Part shown: piece by piece, positions 52,100-60,857 of the stretch | Numbering within the stretch: the first letter of the stretch is position 1 | Layout: every line of letters begins with the position of its first letter | Source of the DNA: Burkholderia sp. S171 | GTDB taxonomy: Bacteria; Pseudomonadota; Gammaproteobacteria; Burkholderiales; Burkholderiaceae | Assembly: GCF_009766085.1 (NCBI RefSeq) | Contig: NZ_LMUF01000010.1 | Location: 124,530 to 188,529, forward strand | Direction of reading: 5' to 3' | Length of the DNA stretch: 64,000 nt | The notes under the pieces: generated by a model | What the model was told of the DNA's origin: nothing | Seen by the model: the letters and a program-made list of their open reading frames with translations, nothing else | Databases searched by the model: none | Position numbers and translations under genes: made by a program

Positions 52100-53140
52100 A
52101 TGCAACCCAGGAGCGAGTTCCCCGCCCATCCCCCTTCTTCTAATGCTGCAACCATGTCGCCACAACCCGCCGTACCCGTCGCACCGACCCGTCGCTCGAA
52201 AACCGGCATGCAATGGCTGTTCCAGAACGTCGTATGGCTGTGGCTGGCCGCGCTGATCGTCATATTCGGCGTCTTGAATCCATTCTTCTTTACGCTTTCC
52301 AACTTGCAAAACGTGCTCGTTCAGGCAACCGTGCTTGGCCTGCTGGCGCTCGCTGTTTCCTTGCCGCTGATGGTCGCGGAAATCGATCTGTCGATAGCGA
52401 GCAACATGGGCTTTTCGGCGGCCATTGGCGCGATCGTGACAACGCGGCTCGGACTGTCCCCGGCGATCGGCGTACCGGTAGGGATCGCGGCTGCGACGGC
52501 TATCGGCTTCTTCAACGGGCTGTGCGTCACGCACCTGCGGATGGTCTCGCTGATCCAGACGCTGGCGGTCATGATCGTGCTGCAGGGGTCTCTGCTTGCG
52601 GTCACGCAAGGCAATACGATCTCGGACATGCCGAACCTGTACATCTGGATCGGGCAGACCACCATCGGCAACTGGCCTGTCATGCCGGTCGTGTTCCTGG
52701 TTGCGCTGCTGGGCATGGGCTTCCTGCTGCGAAAGACGGTTCTGGGCAGAAGCCTCTATGCCACCGGCGGCAACGCGCTGGCGGCGAACTCGGCGGGTAT
52801 CCGCGTCAATCGCGTGAAGATCATTGCCTTCACGCTTTCGGGATTGTTATCGGGTGTTGCGGGTTACCTGCTTGCCGCCTGGCAAATGGCGATCACATCG
52901 GATCAGGGCGAAGGCTTCCTGTTGTACGCCATTGCCGCGCCAATCATCGGTGGCGTAAGCGTGTTCGGCGGACGCGGTGGCGCGGCTGGCATTCTTGGCG
53001 GCGTGCTGTTGCTGACGGTGATTCACGTTGGCCTGGCGATCACCGAAGTGCCATCGTTCTATGTGCAGATGATTGGCGGCATCCTGATCTTTATCGCGGT
53101 GGCGGTCGATGCCATCCGGGTCAACTTCGTCTCGCAGTGA
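52100..53140 (+). CDS. Sugar ABC transporter permease (RbsC type)
   Basis: A 346-residue inner-membrane permease with a polar N-terminal tail of about 40 residues and then about ten helices. The family blocks VSLPLMVAEIDLSIAS near residue 95 and PIIGGVSVFGGRGGAAG near 285 are present. ATG at 52100 follows CAGGAGCC, 28 bases after the ATPase stop. Confidence 0.9.
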   Translation: MQPRSEFPAHPPSSNAATMSPQPAVPVAPTRRSKTGMQWLFQNVVWLWLAALIVIFGVLNPFFFTLSNLQNVLVQATVLGLLALAVSLPLMVAEIDLSIASNMGFSAAIGAIVTTRLGLSPAIGVPVGIAAATAIGFFNGLCVTHLRMVSLIQTLAVMIVLQGSLLAVTQGNTISDMPNLYIWIGQTTIGNWPVMPVVFLVALLGMGFLLRKTVLGRSLYATGGNALAANSAGIRVNRVKIIAFTLSGLLSGVAGYLLAAWQMAITSDQGEGFLLYAIAAPIIGGVSVFGGRGGAAGILGGVLLLTVIHVGLAITEVPSFYVQMIGGILIFIAVAVDAIRVNFVSQ

Positions 53141-53179
53141 TGGCCGCTGCCGGCGTTTTACGAACACGACGTAACTGAC

Positions 53180-54625
53180 ATGACAGAACCCAGAAAGTGC
53201 GAGATGTACATAGATGGCCACTTCAGCAACATCGGCGTGACGCAGTGGCATGACGTCGTCAACCCGAGCACGGAGCAAGTCGTCGCGCATGCGCCGGATG
53301 CGGATCAGCATGGGGTGGATACCGCTGTCGCCGCGGCAACGCGCGCCTTTAAATCGTGGCGATGGGTCAATGCGTTTGAGCGCTCGCGCGTGCTGCACAA
53401 GATTGGCGATGAAATCGCTCGCGCCGAGCGCCGCATCGCGACCGCGATCACGATCGAAATGGGTAAGCCGCTGGGTGAAGCGCTGGGCGAAGCACGCAAG
53501 CTTGCGAAGGCGTTCCACTACTACGCCGAAGAAGCCGTGCGGATTTTCGGGGAAACCATACCAAACGAAGAGGATGGTTTCATCAGCTTCGTGGAGAAGG
53601 AGCCGGTCGGCGTGGTCGGCGCTATCGCGCCCTGGAATTATCCGGTGGAGTTGATTGGCTGGAAACTCGCGGCATCGCTCGCAGCGGGTTGCACGATCGT
53701 GGTCAAGCCCTCGGAATACACGCCGTCAAGTGCAGAAGAATTGTTCCGCTGCCTCGATGCCGCCGGCCTTCCGGCAGGCGTTGCCAACCTGATCATGGGC
53801 GGCCGCGCGACGGGCAAGCTGCTGGTGGGTCACCCGGGTATCGACAAGGTCGCCTTCACCGGTTCCCAGGCCGCGGGCGAGGATATCTACCGGACGGTGA
53901 ACGGCATCACGCCGTTGTCGCTGGAACTGGGTGGCAGTTGCCCGCTGATCGTCACGGCTAACGCTGATCTGGAGCGCGCGGTCGCGGGCACGTTACGGCG
54001 GGCGTTTCGCAATGCCGGTCAGATCTGCATATCGATCAATCGCGCTTATGTGCACGAGGATGCCTATTGGCACTTCATCGAGGCCCTTTCGGCGGGCGCG
54101 CAAAGACTGATCGTGGCCGATGGTATCGCACAGGAAAACGCCGACGTGGGTCCCATGACCACGCGAGCGGGCCTCGATAAAGTCATGCGTCACGTCGACG
54201 ACGCAAAGGCACGCGGCGCACGCATCCTGTGCGGCGGCAACCGTCCGCAAGCGCATTCCAAAGGGCTGTTTTATGCGCCTACCGTCATTGCCGAATGTTC
54301 TCCCGAGATGCTTGTCATGCACGAGGAAACCTTCGGTCCTGTGATTGGCGTGGCGCCTTATTCATCGCTCGATGACGCAATCGCGCAAGCGAACGGCACG
54401 CCGTCGGGACTCGCGGCGTATGCCTACACGGAGCACGTGAAGGAAAGCTTCACGCTGAGCCGTCGCCTCGACTTCGGCAACGTGTCGATCAATCATGTCG
54501 ATGCCGGCATCATGAATGCGCCATACGGCGGCCGCAAGCAAAGCGGCACGGGCTACGAACATGGCCGCGAAGGCATGGAAGGCTACCTGCACCTGAAGCA
54601 CGTGCGCTTGCGGCACGGCGCTTAA
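53180..54625 (+). CDS. NAD(P)-dependent aldehyde dehydrogenase
   Basis: A 481-residue ALDH with PWNYPVELIGWK near residue 152, FTGSQAAG, Glu in LELGGSCPLI and catalytic Cys in NAGQICISINRAY near 282. Complete motifs. In a sugar cluster it could oxidise glycolaldehyde or a sugar-derived semialdehyde; together with the HAD phosphatase and FAD oxidase downstream, a glycolaldehyde-glycolate branch is conceivable. It lies between the importer and xylulokinase. Confidence 0.88.
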   Translation: MTEPRKCEMYIDGHFSNIGVTQWHDVVNPSTEQVVAHAPDADQHGVDTAVAAATRAFKSWRWVNAFERSRVLHKIGDEIARAERRIATAITIEMGKPLGEALGEARKLAKAFHYYAEEAVRIFGETIPNEEDGFISFVEKEPVGVVGAIAPWNYPVELIGWKLAASLAAGCTIVVKPSEYTPSSAEELFRCLDAAGLPAGVANLIMGGRATGKLLVGHPGIDKVAFTGSQAAGEDIYRTVNGITPLSLELGGSCPLIVTANADLERAVAGTLRRAFRNAGQICISINRAYVHEDAYWHFIEALSAGAQRLIVADGIAQENADVGPMTTRAGLDKVMRHVDDAKARGARILCGGNRPQAHSKGLFYAPTVIAECSPEMLVMHEETFGPVIGVAPYSSLDDAIAQANGTPSGLAAYAYTEHVKESFTLSRRLDFGNVSINHVDAGIMNAPYGGRKQSGTGYEHGREGMEGYLHLKHVRLRHGA

Positions 54626-54649
54626 CGGTAACAGTCACGGAGACCGGCG

Positions 54650-56179
54650 ATGGAACGCTATCTGTTGGGCATCGATATAGGCACGTCGGCGTGCAAGGTG
54701 ATCGCCGTGGATAGTCACGGGAACGTCGTCGCCAAAGCCCTTGCAGGTTATCCAATTGTGTCGCTGCAACCGGGCTGGGCGGAGCAGGACCCGGAGGACT
54801 GGTGGCAGGCCACGGTCAGGGCCGTGCGCGAGGTGCTCGCGGCGTTGCCGGACCGGCGCGCGGTAGGTGGCATTGGCCTGAGCGGACAGATGCACGGACT
54901 CACCGCACTCGATCACAACGACCGCGTGATCCGGCCCGCCATCCTCTGGTGCGACCAGCGTGCCGCGCCCCAGTGCGATGAAATCACGGCCCGCGCGGGT
55001 GGCCTGGAGGGGCTGCTCGAACTGATCCAGAATCGCATGCTGCCCGGCTTCACGGCCGGCAAGCTGCTATGGATGCGCGAACACGAGCCAGACCTGTTCG
55101 CACGCATTCACAAGATGCTTAACCCGAAGGATTACCTTCGGCTCCGTCTCACCGGCGAACACATTACCGATGTATCCGACGCATCGGGGACCGGCCTGTT
55201 CAACGTCCGCGAACGCACGTGGTCACAACCGTTGCTGTCGCTGCTCGACCTGTCACCGTCGTGGTTACCGTCGGTGGCGGAGTCAACTGAACGAACGGGT
55301 TTCGTGCGTGCTGAACTGGCTGAAGCGTGGGGCTTGCCTGCCTCCACGCCCGTGTTTGGCGGCGGCGGGGATTCGGTGATTCAGACGACTTCGATGGGCG
55401 TTATTGATAGTGGTCCGCTCGGCGTAACGATCGGCACGGCGGGGATCGTGGCCGGTGGTATGCGCGTGTGCCCGGTGCCCACGGGCGCGTTGCAAATCTC
55501 GTGCGGCAATGCACCCGGACGATGGCATGTCATGGGTGTCACGCTTTCCGCTGGCGGCGCGTTCGAATGGCTGCGTGGCGCGTTGCAGGAGATAGGCGCG
55601 CTCGAATTTTCGAAGATGATCGAACTCGCCCGCGGCGCGGCGCCCGGCGCGAACGGCCTTCTTTTCCTGCCCTACCTGCTCGGCGAGCGCTGCCCGCATG
55701 TCGCTGCCGATGGCCGTTCCGCGTGGATCGGGCTAACGACCATGCACGACGCTAAGCATCTCGTTCGCAGCGTCATGGAAGGCGTGTTGCTGAACGTGCG
55801 GACCATCACAGCGCTCTGCGAAGCCTCGGGACTCGCATGCGACGAAGTCCGCGCATCGGGCGGCGCGACAGCCGAGCCGTTTTGGTTGAACCTGCTCGCA
55901 GACGTGCTGCAGCGCGAAGTAACCACCGTGACCGGCGCGGCCGAGGGCGGCGCCTATGGCGCGGTGCTCGCGGCAGGCGTAGGCAGTCAATGGTGGTCTT
56001 CGCTTGATGAAGCTGTCGGCACTCTGCGCATTACAGAGCGCGTCAGTCCGGACACCGCGCTTGGGCCCTTGTATCAGGCGCGCTTCAATACTTTCCGCAC
56101 GCTGTACGACACGCTGCGTCCGGTCTTCGCGCAGATTGCCGCCGAGACCGCAGTCGTCGCCCCGCAAACGATTATCTGA
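54650..56179 (+). CDS. xylB: Xylulokinase
   Basis: A 509-residue FGGY kinase: N-terminal GIDIGTSACKVIAVD, the xylulokinase-typical GLSGQMHGL near residue 80, WCDQRA, and C-terminal VRASGGATAEPFWLNLLADV. Length and motifs fit D-xylulose to D-xylulose-5-phosphate. It starts 24 bases after the ALDH. Activity on another ketopentose is possible. Confidence 0.9.
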   Translation: MERYLLGIDIGTSACKVIAVDSHGNVVAKALAGYPIVSLQPGWAEQDPEDWWQATVRAVREVLAALPDRRAVGGIGLSGQMHGLTALDHNDRVIRPAILWCDQRAAPQCDEITARAGGLEGLLELIQNRMLPGFTAGKLLWMREHEPDLFARIHKMLNPKDYLRLRLTGEHITDVSDASGTGLFNVRERTWSQPLLSLLDLSPSWLPSVAESTERTGFVRAELAEAWGLPASTPVFGGGGDSVIQTTSMGVIDSGPLGVTIGTAGIVAGGMRVCPVPTGALQISCGNAPGRWHVMGVTLSAGGAFEWLRGALQEIGALEFSKMIELARGAAPGANGLLFLPYLLGERCPHVAADGRSAWIGLTTMHDAKHLVRSVMEGVLLNVRTITALCEASGLACDEVRASGGATAEPFWLNLLADVLQREVTTVTGAAEGGAYGAVLAAGVGSQWWSSLDEAVGTLRITERVSPDTALGPLYQARFNTFRTLYDTLRPVFAQIAAETAVVAPQTII

Positions 56180-56191
56180 GAGCGAGCACCC

Positions 56192-56905
56192 ATGACAATA
56201 CCTGACCTCGGTCTCCATCCCGGCCTGCCTGTAGAAGGCATTGTGTTCGACCTCGACGGAACACTCGTCGATACCGCGCCGGACATCACGAGCGCAGTCA
56301 ATCGTTTGCTGGAGACCCACGGCATCCCGCCGCAAGCGGTGCGTTTTGTGGAAAAGTACATTGGCGAAGGGTCATTCGGTTTAATCGACAAGCTGTACAA
56401 GGGCCTGGGCCTTGCGCTTGACCCGGCGCGTGTGACAGCGGATGTGGACACCTATCTGGCGCTTTACAAACGGCATCCGGTCGAACATTCCACGGTCTAC
56501 GCTGACGCGTTGAGTGCGGTCCCCGCGCTGCACGCCGCGGGTATCAAGCTCGGCGTCTGTACGAACAAGGCGCAGGAACTCGCAGAGGCCGTGCTTAAAC
56601 ACTTCGGTCTACTGCATTACTTCAGCGCGGTCGTGGGCGGCGATGTCCTGCCGCAGAGAAAACCGGATCCGCAGCACTTGTTGACGACGCTCGAACGCAT
56701 GAACGTGGTGCCCCAGCAGGCGTTTTACATTGGCGACACACAGATCGACGCTGACTGCGCAGAAGGAGCACAGGTACGCTGCCGTATCGTCAATTGGGGA
56801 ACGGGCCCGAGCGTGGCCGTGGGAACAGCGAAGCGGCTAGACTCCTTCAATGAACTCGTTGCCACCTGCGCCGCATTGAATGCGTCGCGCCTGCCGGGAA
56901 ATTGA
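56192..56905 (+). CDS. HAD-family phosphatase, phosphoglycolate-phosphatase-like
   Basis: A 237-residue HAD hydrolase with motif I VFDLDGTLVDTAPD at residues 14-27, motif II GVCTNKAQ, motif III Lys in RKPDP and motif IV GDTQIDADCA. The helical cap is of the Gph type. It may dephosphorylate 2-phosphoglycolate or a pathway sugar phosphate. Tight spacing (12 bases after xylB, 10 before the RpiR gene) places it in the operon. Confidence 0.86.
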   Translation: MTIPDLGLHPGLPVEGIVFDLDGTLVDTAPDITSAVNRLLETHGIPPQAVRFVEKYIGEGSFGLIDKLYKGLGLALDPARVTADVDTYLALYKRHPVEHSTVYADALSAVPALHAAGIKLGVCTNKAQELAEAVLKHFGLLHYFSAVVGGDVLPQRKPDPQHLLTTLERMNVVPQQAFYIGDTQIDADCAEGAQVRCRIVNWGTGPSVAVGTAKRLDSFNELVATCAALNASRLPGN

Positions 56906-56915
56906 TGAGAATTTG

Positions 56916-57761
56916 ATGAGAAATGATCTGTTACGCCGAATTGCAGTTGTACGCCCGGAATTGACCGGTGCGGCCCTTCGTATTGCCGACGTGTTGCTGA
57001 GCACGCCCGAGGCCGTGCTGAAAATGAGCATGGCCGAATTATCGGAGGCGGCCACCACAAGCGATCCCACCGTCGTGCGCTTCTTCCGCCGCTTTGATTG
57101 CGCTGATTATCAGGACTTCAAGGTCCGGCTCGCGCAAGGGCTGATCCCGCAGGCGCCGTTCGACTACGAAGCGATCACGCTTGTCGATACGCCTGACAGC
57201 GTCTGCAGCAAGATCATCAACAACTCGCTGCACGCGATCCAGCGCTTTGCATCGGATGTCGATTCCGCTTCCATCGAGCAGGCCGCCACGCGCCTGATCG
57301 AGGCCAAGGGCATCTTCCTGTTCGGACTCGGTATATCCGAGACCATCGCGTTTGACGCCGAACACAAGTTCTTTCGCCTGGGGCTGCATTGCCGCGTGGT
57401 GCTCGATTCGCAGAAGCAATTGCTGCTTGCGCCCACGCTGCGCAGCGATGAAGTCGCGGTGTTTTTCTCGCACTCGGGCTCGACCAAGTCGCTCGTGATG
57501 GCCGCGGCAATGGCGAAAGCCAAAGGCGCCGTGACCATCGCCATCTGCGCGCCGGGCTCGCGTCTTGCACAGACGTGCGACTTGACCATTGGCGTGCCGG
57601 CGTATGAAAACACCGAGCTTTACACGCCGCTGACTGCGCGTATCAACCATCTTCTGGTCGTGAACATGCTGGTCGCCATGCTTGGATTGCGGCAAGGGCG
57701 CGAGCTTCCGGACAACCTGGCTGCGCTCGACCCCTGGTTCACCGATAAATTCATGGACTAG
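56916..57761 (+). CDS. MurR/RpiR-family transcriptional regulator
   Basis: A 281-residue regulator with an N-terminal HTH_6 domain (MAELSEAATTSDPTVVRFFRR near residue 40) and a C-terminal SIS sugar-phosphate-binding domain (FSHSGSTKSLVMAAAMA near 190). Such proteins sense a sugar phosphate made by the pathway. It lies inside the operon and probably controls the promoter before 49367. ATG at 56916 is preferred to a TTG 36 bases earlier. Confidence 0.88.
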   Translation: MRNDLLRRIAVVRPELTGAALRIADVLLSTPEAVLKMSMAELSEAATTSDPTVVRFFRRFDCADYQDFKVRLAQGLIPQAPFDYEAITLVDTPDSVCSKIINNSLHAIQRFASDVDSASIEQAATRLIEAKGIFLFGLGISETIAFDAEHKFFRLGLHCRVVLDSQKQLLLAPTLRSDEVAVFFSHSGSTKSLVMAAAMAKAKGAVTIAICAPGSRLAQTCDLTIGVPAYENTELYTPLTARINHLLVVNMLVAMLGLRQGRELPDNLAALDPWFTDKFMD

Positions 57762-57815
57762 CCAATGGCCCGGCAGCGTCCCCACATCCATTCATATTGC
57801 TTCAAGGAGACATCA

Positions 57816-58580
57816 GTGAGCACGCATATTGAACCGGGCTATGCCCACCTGAAACCGGCATCGTTGCAAGATCAAGCCAAGCTCGCATCCGGCATCAAGG
57901 CAGTTGACCACTATCTACAGCCGGGGATGAAAGTCGGTCTCGGCTCCGGCACGACCTCGCACTGGTTCGTGCGTGCGCTGGCTCCGTGCGTGGCGCAAGG
58001 TCTGGACATTGTTGGCGTGCCGACCTCCAACGCTACCCGCGAACTCGCGCTTGAGCTCGGTGTCCCGCTCACCGACCTTGGCCAGATTGACCAGCTTGAC
58101 GTGACCATCGACGGTGCCGATGAAATCGATCATCAGGGCAGCATGATCAAGGGCGGCGGCGCCTGCCTGCTGTGGGAAAAGATCGTGGCGGCCGCCTCGA
58201 AAAAAATGGTTGCCGTCGTGGATGATAAAAAAATCTTCGAACGTCTCGGCCGTTTTCCGCTGCCTATCGAAGTGATTCCGTTCGGCTGGCAGAGCACGGA
58301 ACGCCTGTTACGCGAGCTGTTCGTTTCCGCGGGCTTCGATAAAAACGTGCGCATCGTCACGCGCATGAAGGGCACGGAGCCATTGCTGACGGATAGCGGA
58401 AACTGGATTCTCGACTGTCATCTTGAAGCCATTCCTGATCCGCTCGGTTTGGCGCCGCGCTTCAATGCGATTCCCGGCGTGGTGGAGAACGGTCTGTTTA
58501 CGGGTATCGCCAGCGAGATGATCGTCGGTCATGCCGATGGCAGCGCGGACATCGTCGTGATCGGAGCGCCGCGATCATGA
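57816..58580 (+). CDS. rpiA: Ribose-5-phosphate isomerase A
   Basis: A 254-residue RpiA with GLGSGTTSHWFVRAL near residue 40, the active-site Asp/Glu block TIDGADEID near 98 and IKGGGACLLWEKI with catalytic Glu. It interconverts ribose-5-phosphate and ribulose-5-phosphate. An N-terminal extension of about 20 residues precedes the core. GTG at 57816 follows AAGGAGA; the upstream open frame lacks a site. As a cluster copy it may be a second isomerase dedicated to pentose use, or act on a related aldose phosphate. Confidence 0.9.
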   Translation: MSTHIEPGYAHLKPASLQDQAKLASGIKAVDHYLQPGMKVGLGSGTTSHWFVRALAPCVAQGLDIVGVPTSNATRELALELGVPLTDLGQIDQLDVTIDGADEIDHQGSMIKGGGACLLWEKIVAAASKKMVAVVDDKKIFERLGRFPLPIEVIPFGWQSTERLLRELFVSAGFDKNVRIVTRMKGTEPLLTDSGNWILDCHLEAIPDPLGLAPRFNAIPGVVENGLFTGIASEMIVGHADGSADIVVIGAPRS

Positions 58581-59359
58581 CCAGCGCCCGCGGCACGACG
58601 CTCGACGCGTTCAAGCTGGACGGGCAAATCTGTCTGGTCACTGGCGGGGCGCAAGGCATTGGGCTCGCGATCGCGCACGGTCTGCGCGATGCCGGCGGCC
58701 ATGTGATCATCGCAGATCGGGACAAGGAGCGCGGACAGCGCGCGGTGGACGAGATCGGCGGCGAGTTCGCCGAGTTCGTCGAGATGGATGTGACGAACTC
58801 GGTATCCGTCGATGCCGCATTCGAGGGCGTGGTCGCGCGGCATGGCAGGCTTGATGTGCTCGTGAACAATGCGGGCATCGTGAGGAATACGGCGGCGCTC
58901 GACACCGACGACGCCAGCTGGCGCGCGCTGATGGCAGTGAACCTTGACGGCGTATTTTATTGTTGCCGAAGTGCTGCGCGTTTCATGATCAAACAGCGCG
59001 GGGGGAGTATCGTCAACATCGCGAGCATGAGCGGATCGATCGCCAACCGGCCGCAGCCTCAGGCTTCCTACAATGCATCGAAGGCAGCGGTGATTCATCT
59101 GACACGATCGCTCGCAGCGGAGTGGGCTTCCGATGGCATCCGGGTCAACTCGCTATCGCCCGGTTACGTCGGCACCGAACTTACGAAACGCGGCTTCGAG
59201 AACGCAGAATGGCGTGAGGCGTGGATCAACGGAACACCTCTCGCGCGACTCGCGAAGCCCGAGGAAATTGCGCCGGGTGTGGTGTTCCTGGCGTCACGAG
59301 CCAGCGCATTCATGACCGGGTCGGACCTTGTCATGGATGGCGGTTATACGATTTGGTGA
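58577..59359 (+). CDS. Short-chain dehydrogenase, polyol-dehydrogenase-like
   Basis: A 260-residue classical SDR: TGGAQGIG near residue 23, NNAGIV, Ser in IASMSGS and YNASK (Tyr/Lys), ending SDLVMDGGYTIW. It is similar to pentitol or sugar-alcohol dehydrogenases. ATGA overlap with rpiA. Beside xylulokinase, its likely job is oxidising D-arabitol or xylitol to D-xylulose, parallel to ribitol dehydrogenase in the first module. Confidence 0.84.
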   Translation: MTSARGTTLDAFKLDGQICLVTGGAQGIGLAIAHGLRDAGGHVIIADRDKERGQRAVDEIGGEFAEFVEMDVTNSVSVDAAFEGVVARHGRLDVLVNNAGIVRNTAALDTDDASWRALMAVNLDGVFYCCRSAARFMIKQRGGSIVNIASMSGSIANRPQPQASYNASKAAVIHLTRSLAAEWASDGIRVNSLSPGYVGTELTKRGFENAEWREAWINGTPLARLAKPEEIAPGVVFLASRASAFMTGSDLVMDGGYTIW

Positions 59360-59412
59360 GCAGGATATAGAGTGTGGCGGCGCGGTCAGGGCGCGAATAG
59401 GAGAGACAGAAC

Positions 59413-60837
59413 ATGGCGGTAAATGAAGTACCAAGCGAAGCACCAAGCGAAGTACCAAGCGAAGCAATCAGCGCGTTACGGGAAGCGCTTGGCGCTCAGG
59501 TAGTGGCGTTGCCGGATGAGTTTGGCGATCGTCGAGTCGAGGACTGGAGTGGACTACCGAGCGCGGTGCCGCTCGCGCTCATCAGGCCACGCGACACCAG
59601 CGAGGTCGCGGCGGCGCTCGAGATTTGTTCACGCTACGCCCAGCCGGTCGTCACGCAAGGCGGCCTGACAGGGCTGGTCGGCGGCGCTAACCTGCGTGGC
59701 GACGAAGTGGCGCTAAGTCTTGATCGCATGAACCAGATTGTGGAGATCGACGCTGTGTCGGGGACCATGACGGTTCAGGCCGGCACGCCCCTTCAGGTGG
59801 TACAGGAAGCGGCCAGCGCGGCCGGCTTCTATTTTCCGCTTGACCTTGGGGCGCGTGGGAGTTGTTCTATCGGCGGCAATCTTGCTACCAACGCGGGCGG
59901 CAATCGAGTCATCAAGTACGGCATGATGCGCGACCAGGTGCTGGGCATCGAGGCCGTGCTGTCGAGCGGCGCGATTGTGGGCGGCCTTAACAAGATGATC
60001 AAGGACAACAGCGGCTACGATCTGCGCAACTTGCTGATCGGCAGCGAAGGGACGCTCGCGATCATCACCCGCGCGGTGCTGCGTCTGCGCCCGAAGCCAA
60101 CGGCAACGGCTACAGCATGGTGCGGACTGCCAAGTTTCGACGCGGTCACCACGCTGCTGCGGCGCGCTCAGGCAGGGCTGGCTCCGGGCGTGTCGGCGTT
60201 CGAGGTCATGTGGGCGGGGTATCACGATACCGTGCTTGCCAACCTGTCCAATTTGCGTGCTCCGCTTGACTCGCCGCATCCGTTCTATGTGTTGCTGGAA
60301 AGTGTTGGAACTGATCCCGTCCGGCATGGCGAAGCATTCGAAGAGTTTCTGGGCGTGATGCTGGAGGAGGGCGTAGTGACCGACGCCGCGCTGGCTTCGA
60401 ACGAGGCGCATGCGCAGGCGTTCTGGGCAATCCGTGATGCACCCGGTGAATATCAACGCTTCATCCCGAATCACGCGGCTTACGATGTGAGCTTTTCCAT
60501 TGCGCAAGTGGGCGACGCCGCGTCACGCTGCGAGGCGCAATTGCGCGCCCGATGGCCCGACGCCACGATCATGATCTACGGCCATCTTGGCGATGGGAAT
60601 ATTCACATTGTGGTGGACGTGCCCGGCCTGCCGAAGCACGATCACGATGCAATCGATCAGGTCATTTACGACGTGACGCGGGACTTCCGGGGATCGATCT
60701 CCGCGGAGCATGGGATTGGCATCAAGAAGAAACATTTCCTGCACCTGACGCGTTCGGAGGCGGATGTAGCGTCGATGCGCGCTATAAAGCAAGCACTGGA
60801 CCCCGCGCGCATTCTGAACCCGGGCAAGATTTTCTAG
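59413..60837 (+). CDS. FAD-linked oxidase (GlcD/D-2-hydroxyacid dehydrogenase family)
   Basis: A 474-residue FAD_binding_4 plus FAD-oxidase_C protein: QGGLTGLVGG near residue 78, GSCSIGGNLATNAGG near 150 (FAD), and the metal-site blocks YGHLGDGNIH and SAEHGIGIKKK near the C-terminus. It oxidises a D-2-hydroxy acid (glycolate, D-lactate or 2-hydroxyglutarate type), passing electrons to quinone. Its first 25 residues are encoded by four 12-bp repeats (59425-59472) and are probably disordered. Last gene of the module, 53 bases after the SDR. Confidence 0.87.
   Translation: MAVNEVPSEAPSEVPSEAISALREALGAQVVALPDEFGDRRVEDWSGLPSAVPLALIRPRDTSEVAAALEICSRYAQPVVTQGGLTGLVGGANLRGDEVALSLDRMNQIVEIDAVSGTMTVQAGTPLQVVQEAASAAGFYFPLDLGARGSCSIGGNLATNAGGNRVIKYGMMRDQVLGIEAVLSSGAIVGGLNKMIKDNSGYDLRNLLIGSEGTLAIITRAVLRLRPKPTATATAWCGLPSFDAVTTLLRRAQAGLAPGVSAFEVMWAGYHDTVLANLSNLRAPLDSPHPFYVLLESVGTDPVRHGEAFEEFLGVMLEEGVVTDAALASNEAHAQAFWAIRDAPGEYQRFIPNHAAYDVSFSIAQVGDAASRCEAQLRARWPDATIMIYGHLGDGNIHIVVDVPGLPKHDHDAIDQVIYDVTRDFRGSISAEHGIGIKKKHFLHLTRSEADVASMRAIKQALDPARILNPGKIF
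59425..59472 (+). repeat. Four 12-bp in-frame repeats at the start of the FAD oxidase gene
   Basis: GAAGTACCAAGC and GAAGCACCAAGC alternate, with the fourth unit altered to GAAGCAATCAGC. They encode EVPS-EAPS-EVPS-EAIS. The in-frame unit length means slippage can change tail length without breaking the gene. Confidence 0.85.
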
Positions 60838-60857
60838 TATGTTGTTCTGCTCAAAGC

